A stretch of 36,272 bases of DNA, from positions 13,674-49,945 of the forward strand of contig PACL01000075.1 of NCBI GenBank assembly GCA_002700095.1, written 5' to 3'. The translations under genes and the position numbers were made by a program. This DNA comes from Fulvimarina sp. Its GTDB lineage: Bacteria; Pseudomonadota; Alphaproteobacteria; Rhizobiales; Rhizobiaceae. Shown one piece after another: positions 17,737 through 25,762 of the stretch; the stretch's first letter is position 1, and each line of letters opens with the position of its first letter. The notes beneath the pieces are model-generated. The model made no database searches, was not told where the DNA came from, and was given only the letters and a program-made list of their open reading frames with translations.

Positions 17737-17768
17737 TTGACGGATCAAGCGGTCATGTGGTCTATGCC
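17737..17768 (+). promoter_or_regulatory. Possible promoter of tRNA-Val
   Basis: TTGACG at 17737-17742 and TATGCC at 17763-17768 stand just upstream of the tRNA. The spacing is 20 bp (18 if TCTATG is taken as the -10), longer than ideal. The position, 12 bp before the mature tRNA 5' end, is what supports it. Confidence 0.45.
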
Positions 17769-17780
17769 GCTCCGTCGGAT

Positions 17781-17855
17781 GGGCGTGTAGCTCAGCGGGA
17801 GAGCACTTCGTTGACATCGAAGGGGTCACAGGTTCAATCCCTGTCACGCCCACCA
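17781..17855 (+). tRNA. tRNA-Val (anticodon GAC)
   Basis: A 75-nt cloverleaf: acceptor GGGCGTG / CACGCCC, D arm GCTC-AGCGGGA-GAGC, anticodon stem CTTCG / CGAAG with loop TTGACAT giving GAC, and T arm ACAGG-TTCAATC-CCTGT. The discriminator is A and the CCA end is encoded. It decodes GUC and GUU. No integrase gene or duplicated 3' end was seen next to it. Confidence 0.97.
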
Positions 17856-18021
17856 TTCGACCCCTCCCCTTCTTCGGAACAGAGATCGTTCGCCTTTGCG
17901 AGACGCCGGCAGCGGCCGTGCGAAGCGAGCCGGCGCTAATGTTCAGCTATGCTGCGACTGCGGTGCCGCCGATGACCGCTGCGACCATCGCCTGAGGTCC
18001 GGCACGCCGCTCGCCGGCCGC

Positions 18022-18468
18022 TCAGTCGAAGATGACGCCCTTCTTGAAGATGAAGCAGCCATAGGGCCGCGATTCGCCTGTGCGCACCACCGCATGGGCG
18101 CTCTTCGCCGCCTCGTAGAAGTCGAAGCGCTCGACCGCCTCCATGACCACGGCATGGCCCTCGGCGGCACCGGCGATCGTCTGCATGTCCCGGTGGACTT
18201 CGAAGTCGGCCCCCGGCTCGCCCTCCGGCGCCATGTAGCGCACCGGGGCGTCGACGAAGCTGTCCAGCGGCAGCAGCGACAGGATCGCCGTCGCAGCTTC
18301 GTTTGTGCCGACGCCGGGCAGCTGCACGAGGACGCCGCTGACGGTTTCGGCCGCGACCGAGGCAGCGGGGAAATTGCGGTCGACGAGGACCAGTTCGTCG
18401 CCGTGTCCCATCGCTGCCAGGACCTGCAGGAGCTCGGGCGTGACGAGCGGCGGAATGGTCTTGAGCAT
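18022..18468 (-). CDS. RbsD/FucU-family sugar mutarotase
   Basis: Catalyses interconversion of sugar anomers, typically L-fucose (FucU) or the pyranose forms of ribose (RbsD). The 148-residue protein opens with LKTIPPLVTPELLQVLAAMG, then HGDELVLVDRNFPA, the conserved His22/Asp30 segment of the family; the C-terminal half has RTGESRPYGCFIFKKGV. It looks closer to FucU than RbsD. The ATG at 18468 has AAGGGG about 6 nt upstream. No fucose or ribose transporter or kinase is nearby, so it stands apart from its usual operon, although sugar-nucleotide and glycosyltransferase genes follow downstream on the chromosome. Confidence 0.88.
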   Translation of the reverse strand: MLKTIPPLVTPELLQVLAAMGHGDELVLVDRNFPAASVAAETVSGVLVQLPGVGTNEAATAILSLLPLDSFVDAPVRYMAPEGEPGADFEVHRDMQTIAGAAEGHAVVMEAVERFDFYEAAKSAHAVVRTGESRPYGCFIFKKGVIFD

Positions 18469-18599
18469 GGCGAGCCCCCTTGGCGCTTGCGGCGACGATC
18501 GCCGCCCACACGGCTGTTATGGGGAGCCTCGTCCCGCCGACCAGACGGGGCAACCGCTGATTCGCGCCGGCAACGGCGCCCGTTGCCGGACGGCGAGCG

Positions 18600-18779
18600 T
18601 CAGGGTCGGTCCTCTTCCTCTTCCTCTTCGGCGTCCTGCTCGTCCTGCGGCACGTCCCGGCCGATCAGCCGCTCGCCGTCCTTCCTGCCGTCAAACCCAT
18701 TGTCCGTGCGCTCGACGGCATTGCCGACGATGTCGGGCTGGTGGATGTCGTCGTCGCGTCGCTGCTTCGGATCGGCCAT
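18600..18779 (-). CDS. Small acidic hypothetical protein
   Basis: A 59-residue, highly charged protein with no signal peptide or hydrophobic segment, so soluble and probably disordered. The N-terminal part (KQRRDDDIHQPDIVGN) mixes charges, and the tail is a run of Asp and Glu (DEQDAEEEEEEDRP). The ATG at 18779 is preceded by GGGAGA about 9 nt upstream; another in-frame ATG five codons earlier has no such site. Such proteins are common near the ends of rhizobial transcription units and some respond to stress, but I see no sigma-EcfG site here. Function unknown. Confidence 0.6.
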   Translation of the reverse strand: MADPKQRRDDDIHQPDIVGNAVERTDNGFDGRKDGERLIGRDVPQDEQDAEEEEEEDRP

Positions 18780-18944
18780 CGCCGTGTCTCCCATCTTCGT
18801 TCGAGGTGGGGAGAAAGTCGGCTCGGCGCCGAGACGTTCCCTGGCGCAGGTTCCCTCGCGACGATCCGGTCGGGCAAGGCGATCAGGCCGCCGGCCCCCC
18901 GGGCCGGCTCTGCGGCGCCTGAGGGTGCGCCGTACCAGGCGGCG

Positions 18945-19979
18945 TCAGCCCGCGCGCCGCCTGTAGGGGAGGAACCAGTCGACGAAGGCGGCGATGCCTT
19001 CCTCCACCGTGGTGGTCGGGCGGTAGCCGAGGGCGGCCTCGATCTCGCTGACGTCGGCGAGCGTGTCCTCGATGTCGCCGATCTGCATCGGCTTCATCTC
19101 GATGATCGCCTTCCTGCCGAGCGCCGCCTCCAGCACCTCGACATAGTGCTTGAGCTCCACCGGCCGGCCGTTGCCGATGTTGAAGATGCGGAACGGCGCG
19201 CTGCTCGTTGCGGGGTCCGGTTCGGCGGGATCGAAGGCGGCGTTCGGCGGCGCGATCCGGTCGCTCGCCCGCACCACGCCCTCGACGATGTCGTCGACGA
19301 AGGTGAAGTCGCGGCTGTGCCGGCCGTGATTGAACAGGGCGATCGGCTGCCCGGCGAGGATCTTCTCGGCGAAGGAGTAGTAGGCCATGTCCGGACGCCC
19401 CCAGGGGCCGTAGACCGTGAAGAAGCGCAGGCCCGTCACAGGAAGCGCAAAAAGATGGCTGTAGGCATGGGCCATCAGCTCGTTGGAGCGCTTGGTCGCG
19501 GCGTAGAGTTGGAGCGGATGGTCCACCCCGTCATGCTCGGAGAACGGCACCTTGCGGTTGCCGCCGTAGACGCTGGAGGAGGAGGCGAAGGTCAGGTGCG
19601 GCACCTTCGCATGGCGGCAGACCTCGAGCATGTTGGCGAAGCCGACGAGATTGCTGGCGACGTAGCTCTCCGGGTGGGTCAGCGAATGGCGCACCCCGGC
19701 CTGGGCGGCAAGATGGATCACCCGGTCGAACGCTCCGTCGGCAAAGACCGCGTCCAAGGCCGCACGGTCGGCGAGATCGGCCTCGACGAAGCGGAAGTCG
19801 GCGCCGTCTTCGTCGCGCAGCCGCGCGAGTTCGGCGAGCCGGGCGCGCTTCAGCCGGGGATCGTAATAGTCGTTGACGCTGTCGAAGCCGACCACGCGAT
19901 CGCCGCGGCGAAGAAGCTTGCGGGCGGTATGGAAGCCGATGAAGCCGGCGGCGCCGGTGAGAAGGACACGATGAGACAT
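18945..19979 (-). CDS. NAD-dependent epimerase, UDP-glucuronate 4-epimerase-like
   Basis: Short-chain dehydrogenase/reductase of the extended type, probably converting UDP-glucuronate to UDP-galacturonate for surface polysaccharide or LPS core. The 344-residue product has the NAD-binding TGAAGFIG at residues 8-15, [12 protein letters not shown] near 89-100, Ser135/136 in [10 protein letters not shown], and the catalytic YAATK (Tyr159, Lys163). AQAGVRxS and [11 protein letters not shown] are hallmarks of the GlcA-epimerase (LpsL/CapI) group rather than GalE. The start at 19979 has AAGAGG about 7 nt upstream. A stem-loop lies just before that site. Confidence 0.9.
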   Translation of the reverse strand: MSHRVLLTGAAGFIGFHTARKLLRRGDRVVGFDSVNDYYDPRLKRARLAELARLRDEDGADFRFVEADLADRAALDAVFADGAFDRVIHLAAQAGVRHSLTHPESYVASNLVGFANMLEVCRHAKVPHLTFASSSSVYGGNRKVPFSEHDGVDHPLQLYAATKRSNELMAHAYSHLFALPVTGLRFFTVYGPWGRPDMAYYSFAEKILAGQPIALFNHGRHSRDFTFVDDIVEGVVRASDRIAPPNAAFDPAEPDPATSSAPFRIFNIGNGRPVELKHYVEVLEAALGRKAIIEMKPMQIGDIEDTLADVSEIEAALGYRPTTTVEEGIAAFVDWFLPYRRRAG

Positions 19980-19990
19980 TTTCGCCTCTT

Positions 19991-20011
19991 ATTCTCCTTC
20001 GACGGGAGAAT
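19991..20011 (-). promoter_or_regulatory. Stem-loop just upstream of the epimerase ribosome-binding site
   Basis: ATTCTCC (19991-19997) and GGAGAAT (20005-20011) form a 7-bp stem around a 7-nt loop, ending 11 nt before the ATG at 19979. It could influence translation of the epimerase, or end the transcript of the secreted protein gene upstream. No T run follows. Confidence 0.35.
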
Positions 20012-20196
20012 CAAAGCGGACGGTCCTCCTTGCATCGGCGCCGCTCCACGCGAGAGGGCGCAAGGGTCGCAGCGAGGGCCGCTCCCCCGGCCCGGTGCAG
20101 GCTGCGGCTTCCGGAGCCCAGGCCGAACGCTGCGCCGGGAGCTCTCGGACGGGCAGCTCAGGCATGGGCAGCTTCGAGCCGGGCGCCGACTGCCGC

Positions 20197-20529
20197 TCAG
20201 TTCATCTTCAGCTTCAGCTTCGCCGGCGCGCACTCGACGAACTTGGTCGAGGACGAGTGATAGGCCGAATCCCAGGAGACCTTCACCGACTTCGGGCAGG
20301 ACCGGTAGCTCTTGTCGACGAGGGCGACCGTCCCCTGCGGCGTCTGCGCCTTGATCAGCACGGAGCGCAGCCCCTTGGCGCTGGTGACGGTGCAGACGAC
20401 CTGGTTGGGGATGGAACAGCTCATTGTCGCGGCAGCGGCGGCCTTGCTCTGGCTGGCGTCGGTGAGCGTGGCGAGGGAGGTCGCGGCAATCGCGGCGGCG
20501 ATCAGGGTGGACAGGACGGTCTTCGACAT
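20197..20529 (-). CDS. Secreted four-cysteine protein, hypothetical
   Basis: A 110-residue exported protein. Residues 1-25 or 1-35 form a signal peptide (MSKTVLSTLIAAAIAATSLA, then an Ala-rich stretch), and the mature part has four Cys (38, 46, 78, 100), enough for two disulfides. The mature sequence is basic and Ser/Lys-rich (SAKGLRSVLIKAQTPQG; tail PAKLKLKMN). No enzyme motif is visible and I do not recognise the family. The ATG at 20529 has GGAGAG a few bases upstream. It may share a transcript with the epimerase downstream on the same strand, but a 217-bp gap separates them. Confidence 0.75.
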   Translation of the reverse strand: MSKTVLSTLIAAAIAATSLATLTDASQSKAAAAATMSCSIPNQVVCTVTSAKGLRSVLIKAQTPQGTVALVDKSYRSCPKSVKVSWDSAYHSSSTKFVECAPAKLKLKMN

Positions 20530-20652
20530 GGGGCTCTCCGGGGTTGGGGTTCAAGTGCGCTTCGGATGCACCTGAGGACTATCCTTCCCCAACGGAATGT
20601 CGGCTGAACGCACCGTTTATCCGCAATTCAAACGCAACCGGGTCTTCCGTCG

Positions 20653-21444
20653 CTACGCGACGAGCTTGCCCGCCGGCCCCGACGGCAGCAGGTCCGGCCA
20701 TGCAGCGGCCGGATGATTCGCCAGAACGGCGAGCAGCCGGTCCGTCAGCGACCATGCGGCTTCGTCATGCTGGAGATGGTGGGTCAGGAGCCCGATCGGC
20801 TCCTCGCCCCCCGCCGCCGCGTCGCGTCTGGCGCTATCGGCGCGGCTTGCGAGGAGCTCGGCCAGACGGGCGTCCGCGACCTCGCATGTCAGGCCTTGCA
20901 TGGCCCGCCAGTCCATGACGTCGAGATGGGTGTTGATCTCCGCCGGCCCGCCATGTGCGGCCAGCTTCGGCGATCCGTAGACCGAGAGCGCCTCGAGCCC
21001 GAGGCCGGGCAGCAGCGCCCGGGCGACCGGCCCGATGCGGTTCCAGGGTGGCACGAAGACCGGCCGGAATTGCTGGCCGAAGAGGGTTTCCAGCTTTGCC
21101 CAGCCAGCCGCGATTTCCCCCGCCATGGCCTCCGGCGGACGGTGATCGCCGAATTCGGCGCGCTTCTCAGCCAGAGGCGCATGGTCGGCATGGGCATGGC
21201 CGTGGAGAAGCACGGACACGCCAATTCTCTCGGCGATCCGCCCGGCCAGGGCAGGCTCGGTGCCCTCGGGAATGACGGCGAGGGCCAGCGGCAGGGCATG
21301 CCTGTCCGCCAGATCCAGGAGCCGCTCCAGCTCTGGCGTCACCCGGCGCGCGTCGTCGTCCCGCCACCAGAAGGCGACCGTGCGCCCCGCCTGTGCCAGC
21401 AGGTCGAGCGCCACCCTGGCGAGGGGGAAATCGTCATCGTTCAT
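20653..21444 (-). CDS. Polysaccharide deacetylase (NodB-like) family protein
   Basis: Probable carbohydrate esterase 4-like deacetylase, 263 residues, with no signal peptide. The NodB motifs can be followed in modified form: WWRDDDARR (Asp pair) near residues 27-35, LLHGHAHADH (metal-binding His pair) near 78-87, FVPPWNR (the usual RPPY/W position) near 130, and LLTHHLQHDEAAW near 220. It starts 16 bp after the stop of the upstream glycosyltransferase gene, so the two are probably cotranscribed and act on the same glycan. The ATG at 21444 avoids a 26-bp overlap that an earlier ATG at 21486 would create. Confidence 0.8.
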   Translation of the reverse strand: MNDDDFPLARVALDLLAQAGRTVAFWWRDDDARRVTPELERLLDLADRHALPLALAVIPEGTEPALAGRIAERIGVSVLLHGHAHADHAPLAEKRAEFGDHRPPEAMAGEIAAGWAKLETLFGQQFRPVFVPPWNRIGPVARALLPGLGLEALSVYGSPKLAAHGGPAEINTHLDVMDWRAMQGLTCEVADARLAELLASRADSARRDAAAGGEEPIGLLTHHLQHDEAAWSLTDRLLAVLANHPAAAWPDLLPSGPAGKLVA

Positions 21445-21460
21445 CGCCGCGCGGTCCCGC

Positions 21461-22690
21461 TCATGCGGCCCTGGCGCCGAGCGCATTCCCGAGCAGCGAG
21501 GCCACCCGGTCGAGCCCCGGCTCCGGCGAGAATTTTTCGCGCACGCGGATTTCGCCCGCTTCGGCCAGCCTGAGGGCCAGCGGCTGGTCGTCCATCAGCC
21601 GGGCGATCGCTTGGCCCAGCGCCTTGGGATCACGCTCCTCGACGAGCAGCCCTGTCTTGCCGTCGGTGACGAGTTCGGGAATCGCCGACACCCGCGTCGA
21701 GACCACCGGCAGCCGGTGCGCCTGCGCCTCCATCAGGACGTTGGGCAGCCCGTCGCGGTCGCCGGACCTGGCGATCCGCGAAGGCAGGACGAACAGGTCG
21801 GCCCTCGCCAGGAGAGCGAACACCTCGCCGCGCTCGCGGCTGCCGTGCCAGGTGATCCGGTCTGCGATACCGGCCTTTTCGGCCCGCTCCTTCAGTGTCT
21901 TCGCCAGCGCGCCGCCGCCGACATGGTCGAAGCGCCAGTTGCGGTCCTTCAGCCCGGCCAGCGCCCGGATGAGGTCGCCATAGCCCTTCTTCTCCACCGC
22001 CCGGCCGACGGAAACGATACGGAACGGCCGCTCGCCATTCCAGGCAACGCGCTCCGGCGGCACGATGCCGGCGAGATCGAGCCCGTGATAGACCAGCTCG
22101 ACCCGCTTCGGCTGGCTCGCCAGCGAGCGCAGGTAATCGAGATTGCTGGCCGTGCAGGTCACGCCGAAAGCCGAGGAATCGAGCTTCTCCGACAATTCCC
22201 AGGCCTGCGACGTCCAGATGTCCTTGGCATGGGCCGAGAAGGACCAGCCGAGGCCGAGGATTGTGGCGGCATAGCGGGCGACGGAAGCCGGGGTATGGAG
22301 ATAATGGGTGTGCAGCCAGCCGACGTCCTTCGGCAGCTCGGCGGCGAGGACGCAGGCCTGGCCGAAGCGGCGATAGCGGTTGGCCGTGTGGTCGCGCACA
22401 AGGTCCACCTGAAACAGCCTTTCGGCCTCGGCAAAGCCCGGCTGGCGCTCGGCGAATTCCCGGCCGCGCTTCACCCGCGGCGGGTCATCCTTCAGATATT
22501 CCGGCAAATACAGCACCGGCGCGGTGATCCGCCGATGCACCGGGTGGACCTTGGTCTCGCCCGGCTGGCGCAGCGAGACGATCAGCTGGTCGAGCCCACG
22601 ATCCTGCAGCCCGGCGATCTCCTGGGCGATGAAGGTCTCCGACAGGCGCGGATAGCCCTTCACCAGAATTGCCACGCGGCGCTGCATCAT
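21461..22690 (-). CDS. GT4-family glycosyltransferase
   Basis: Retaining GT-B glycosyltransferase, probably for exopolysaccharide or another surface glycan; donor and acceptor are unknown. The 409-residue product starts with RVAILVKGYPRLSETFIAQE, typical of the WcaL/colanic-acid-like group, has HTHYLHTPASVARYAA near residue 132 and FSAHAKDIW near 157, a nucleotide-binding VSVGRAVEKKGY near 230, and the donor-site segment DGLPNVLMEAQAHRLPVVST near 320. There the first Glu of the usual EX7E pair is Asp. Two close starts exist, ATG at 22690 and ATG at 22711; the first matches the family N-terminus. The frame stays open far upstream across the beta-lactamase gene, which is not coding. Confidence 0.88.
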   Translation of the reverse strand: MMQRRVAILVKGYPRLSETFIAQEIAGLQDRGLDQLIVSLRQPGETKVHPVHRRITAPVLYLPEYLKDDPPRVKRGREFAERQPGFAEAERLFQVDLVRDHTANRYRRFGQACVLAAELPKDVGWLHTHYLHTPASVARYAATILGLGWSFSAHAKDIWTSQAWELSEKLDSSAFGVTCTASNLDYLRSLASQPKRVELVYHGLDLAGIVPPERVAWNGERPFRIVSVGRAVEKKGYGDLIRALAGLKDRNWRFDHVGGGALAKTLKERAEKAGIADRITWHGSRERGEVFALLARADLFVLPSRIARSGDRDGLPNVLMEAQAHRLPVVSTRVSAIPELVTDGKTGLLVEERDPKALGQAIARLMDDQPLALRLAEAGEIRVREKFSPEPGLDRVASLLGNALGARAA

Positions 22691-22839
22691 GCTCGTCCCG
22701 TCTGGTTCCATCTCGTTCCGTCTCCGGCCCTCCGGATGGGGCCCTCGCCCCCGCTTAGGCGAGGCGACTGCAAGCGGCAAGGACGGGCGTCCGGCGAATG
22801 GCGCGTCCGTTGCCAGCACCGCGGGCTGCAGGGCCGGAT

Positions 22840-23652
22840 CTAACCGAGCGGGCCACCCCGGACGAACAGCTCCTCGAACAGCGCGTCCCGTGCCCGAAAC
22901 CCCGGCGCCACGGACTGCCTTTGCGAATCCTGGATGAGCTTGGCGAAGGCCACCGTCCGGTCGCCCTTGGTGGCCCAGCCGACGAACCAGCCATAGGGCC
23001 GGCCGCGCAGCGGCCTGCCGTCGGCGCCGCGCGGCAGGCCGGCGCCGGTCTTGCCATAAACCTGCCAGCCGTCGCCCTTCACGCCGTAGGACACCAGCGT
23101 CGCGGTCGCCTCGTAGGCGTGCTCGGACACCGGCAGCTCGCGCCCGGCGATCCGGCGCATGAAGGCGGCCTGTTCGCGGGGCGATATCTGCAGCGAGTTG
23201 CCAAGCCAGGCCGTGGTCAGCCCGTCGCCCTCCCCCGCCACGCCCGCAATGTTCTGGTTGCCGTAGTCGAAGGCGGCGAGATCGTGCTTCACCCGCTCGC
23301 GCCCCAGCTTCTCCATCATCCGCTGCGAATACCAGACGACCGAGTCGCGCATCCATGTCGCCGGCGTCGTCGCCTGCCGCCATTCCGGCCGCCAGTCGAC
23401 ATAGCCTTGCTTGAACGCCAGCCTCGGCTCGTCCGGGCTCTTCAGGATGCCGGCGTCGAAACCCATCAGGCTGATCGCCAGCTTGAAGGTCGAGGCGGGC
23501 GTCACCCGTTCGTCGCAGGCCGGGCCTATGTCGACCAGCGCCTCGCCGCTCGATGCGTCGAGGACGGTGAGGCAGAGCATCCTCGTTTCAGCGCAGGCGG
23601 GCTGCGCGAGGCAGAAGGCGGCGATGAGGCAGAGGGCGGAAAGACGTTTCAT
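22840..23652 (-). CDS. Class D (OXA-type) beta-lactamase
   Basis: Periplasmic serine beta-lactamase, 270 residues. A signal peptide covers residues 1-21 (LSALCLIAAFCLAQPACA). All class D motifs are present: Ser54-Thr-Phe-Lys57 (nucleophile and carboxylated Lys), Ser104-Val-Val (SxV), Tyr130-Gly-Asn (YGN), TAWLGNSLQIS near 147-157 (the conserved Trp next to the Lys) and Lys201-Thr-Gly (KTG). PASTFKLAISLMGFDAGIL and the YVDWRPEWRQ segment fit the group found in chromosomes of environmental proteobacteria, so it is probably intrinsic, not recently acquired: composition matches the neighbours and no mobile element is near. The ribosome-binding site before the ATG at 23652 is poor, which suggests low expression. 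The substrate range cannot be read from sequence. Confidence 0.93.
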   Translation of the reverse strand: MKRLSALCLIAAFCLAQPACAETRMLCLTVLDASSGEALVDIGPACDERVTPASTFKLAISLMGFDAGILKSPDEPRLAFKQGYVDWRPEWRQATTPATWMRDSVVWYSQRMMEKLGRERVKHDLAAFDYGNQNIAGVAGEGDGLTTAWLGNSLQISPREQAAFMRRIAGRELPVSEHAYEATATLVSYGVKGDGWQVYGKTGAGLPRGADGRPLRGRPYGWFVGWATKGDRTVAFAKLIQDSQRQSVAPGFRARDALFEELFVRGGPLG

Positions 23653-23702
23653 GGAGGCACCGTGCAGGGGTGGGACGGGCGCCCATGCGACGAGCGAACT
23701 GA

Positions 23703-23731
23703 TTGACAAAGCGTCAACGCCGCAGCTTACT
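23703..23731 (+). promoter_or_regulatory. Weak promoter candidate for the ABC importer operon
   Basis: TTGACA at 23703-23708 in the 109-bp divergent region is a consensus -35. The best -10 about 17-18 bp on (CTTACT/TTACTG) is poor, so an activator or a different start is possible. Confidence 0.3.
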
Positions 23732-23761
23732 GCCGGTACATTTGCGGATTGGGAGCCGGTA

Positions 23762-25762
23762 ATGCCGCTTGGGCAGGAAGTGAGCGCCAGACGATTCGGC
23801 GCCTCGCGCCGGTCGCTTGTCTCTGTCGTCGCGGCCCTGTGCGGGCTGGTCGCCGTCTTCGCCTCCGCGCTCCCGTCGCCTGCAAGGGCCGAGGGCGTTC
23901 CCGAGCCGAAGTCGCTGGCCGCCGCCGTCGCCAAGGGCGAGCTGCCGCCGGTCCTCGAGCGGTTGCCGAAGGTGCCCCGTGTCATGGGCGTCGACAGCGC
24001 CTGTTCGGCCGAGGATCTCGGCGGCACGCTGAACATGCTCGCCGGCAGCACCAAGGACACCCGCCTGATGCCGGTGTTCGGCTATGCCCGCCTCGTCGGC
24101 TACGACACCGACTACAGGATCGTGCCGGACATCCTCGAGAGCTACGACGTCGAGGAGGGGCGGGTCTTCACCTTCCATCTGAGGCCGGGGATGAAATGGT
24201 CGGACGGCGCGCCGTTCACCGCCGAGGACTTCCGCTATTTCTGGCAGGACATGGCGAAGGACCCGAAGATCGCCAAGTTCGGCGTCCCGCCCGAACTGAT
24301 GGTCGATGGCGAGGAGCCGGAGGTGACATTTCCGGACGAGGTCACCGTGCGCTACGCCTGGAAGAAGCCCAATCCGGGCTTCCTCGCCTCGCTGGCGGCG
24401 GCGACGCCCTTCGACATCTACCGGCCCTCTCATTACCTCAAGAAGTACAATCCGAACTACACCGACCCGAAGAAGGTCGAGGCGAAGGTCGAGAAGTCCG
24501 GCCAGCGCAACTGGGTCGCGTTGCACTTCAAGAAGGACCGGGCCCAGCGCAACGACAACCCCGACATGCCGACGCTGCAGCCCTGGATGCTGGCCACCGA
24601 GCCGCCGTCCGAGCGGCTGATCTTCGCCCGCAACCCCTATTTCTTCCGGGTCGACCAGGCCGGGCGGCAGCTCCCCTATATCGACGAGGTGGCGCTGACC
24701 ATCTCCAATTCGGGCCTCATCCCGGCCAAGGTCGCCAATGGCGAGGCGGACCTGCAGGCGGCCTATCTGTCCTTCCCGAACTACCCCTTCCTGAAGAGCG
24801 GCGAGAAGCGCTCGAACTATCAGGTGCGCCGCTGGAAATCCGGCAAGGGCGCCCATGTCGCGCTCTACCCCAACCTCAATGCCAAGGACCCGGTCTGGCG
24901 CGAGCTGCTGCAGACCGCCGACTTCCGCCGCGCGCTGTCGCTGGCGATCAATCGCAAGGACATCAACCAGGCGATCTTCTACGGCCTCGCCGAGACCGGC
25001 GGCAACACGGTGCTGCCCGGCTCGCCCTTCTTCGACGAGACGCTGCGCGCCATGTGGGCGGCATACGACCCGGAGCAAGCCAACCAGTTGCTCGACGCCC
25101 TCGGCTTGCAGCGCGACGGGCCGGACGGCCTGCGCCATCTGCCGGACGGACGCGAGATGAGCATCGTCGTCGAGACCGCCGGTGAGAGCCGCGAGCAGAG
25201 CGACGTCCTCCAGCTCGTGCGCGACGACTGGCGCAAGATCGGCATCGAGCTCCTGATCCGCGAAAGCCAGCGGGAGATCTTCCGCAACCGCATCAAGGCC
25301 GGCTCGACGCTGATCTCGGTCTGGACCGGCCTCGACAACGGCCTGCCGACGCCGGATTCCGACCCCGGCGAACTCATGCCCTCGACGGCCGAGCAGCTGG
25401 AGTGGCCGGGCTACGGCATGTGGGTCGAGACCCACGGCACCGGCGGCGAGGAACCGGGCGACACCCCGAACCTCGCCCCGCTGAAGACCCTGATCGGGCT
25501 GCACGAGGCGTGGAAGATGTCGCTCGACGAGGCCGAGCGGGCGCGGATCTGGCGCGAGGCGCTGACGATCTTCGCCGATCAGGTCTACACCATCGGCATC
25601 GTCTCGGGCGTCGACCAGATCGTCGTCGTCTCGAACGATCTGGAGAACGTTCCCGAGCACGGCGTCTACAACTACGATCCGGGGGCGTTCTTCGGGCTCT
25701 ATCACCCGGACACGTTCCATTTCGCCTGCCCCGGCGTCGACACGGCGGACAAGCGCCCGTGA
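23762..25762 (+). CDS. Peptide-type ABC transporter substrate-binding protein (SBP_bac_5)
   Basis: Periplasmic binding protein of an oligopeptide/nickel-type importer. The 666-residue product is longer than typical DppA/OppA proteins (about 530-560). The N-terminus has an Arg-Arg region (SRRSLV) before a hydrophobic core (SVVAALCGLVAVFASAL) and a PARA-type cleavage site near residue 43; a Tat route is possible. Family landmarks are FHLRPGMKWSDGAPFTAEDF near 138-157, DFRRALSLAINRKDIN near 390 and VLQLVRDDWRKIGIELLIRE near 480-500. The ATG at 23762 has GGGAG upstream. Its TGA overlaps the GTG start of the permease gene by 4 bp. The ligand is unknown. Confidence 0.93.
   Translation: MPLGQEVSARRFGASRRSLVSVVAALCGLVAVFASALPSPARAEGVPEPKSLAAAVAKGELPPVLERLPKVPRVMGVDSACSAEDLGGTLNMLAGSTKDTRLMPVFGYARLVGYDTDYRIVPDILESYDVEEGRVFTFHLRPGMKWSDGAPFTAEDFRYFWQDMAKDPKIAKFGVPPELMVDGEEPEVTFPDEVTVRYAWKKPNPGFLASLAAATPFDIYRPSHYLKKYNPNYTDPKKVEAKVEKSGQRNWVALHFKKDRAQRNDNPDMPTLQPWMLATEPPSERLIFARNPYFFRVDQAGRQLPYIDEVALTISNSGLIPAKVANGEADLQAAYLSFPNYPFLKSGEKRSNYQVRRWKSGKGAHVALYPNLNAKDPVWRELLQTADFRRALSLAINRKDINQAIFYGLAETGGNTVLPGSPFFDETLRAMWAAYDPEQANQLLDALGLQRDGPDGLRHLPDGREMSIVVETAGESREQSDVLQLVRDDWRKIGIELLIRESQREIFRNRIKAGSTLISVWTGLDNGLPTPDSDPGELMPSTAEQLEWPGYGMWVETHGTGGEEPGDTPNLAPLKTLIGLHEAWKMSLDEAERARIWREALTIFADQVYTIGIVSGVDQIVVVSNDLENVPEHGVYNYDPGAFFGLYHPDTFHFACPGVDTADKRP

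Noticed and set aside
17781..17855. Integration site of a genomic island at tRNA-Val
   Set aside because: No integrase, no direct repeat of the tRNA 3' end, and no change in composition on either side.
22691..23383. A glycosyltransferase N-terminal extension overlapping the beta-lactamase gene
   Set aside because: It is the same strand in another frame of the beta-lactamase, which has a signal peptide and all motifs. Family members start near 22690.
23714..25720. A 668-codon open frame on the minus strand opposite the importer binding protein
   Set aside because: Composition is that of an antisense frame (runs of Leu, Val, Arg, Asp without a fold), and the plus-strand frame has a signal peptide and clear family motifs.
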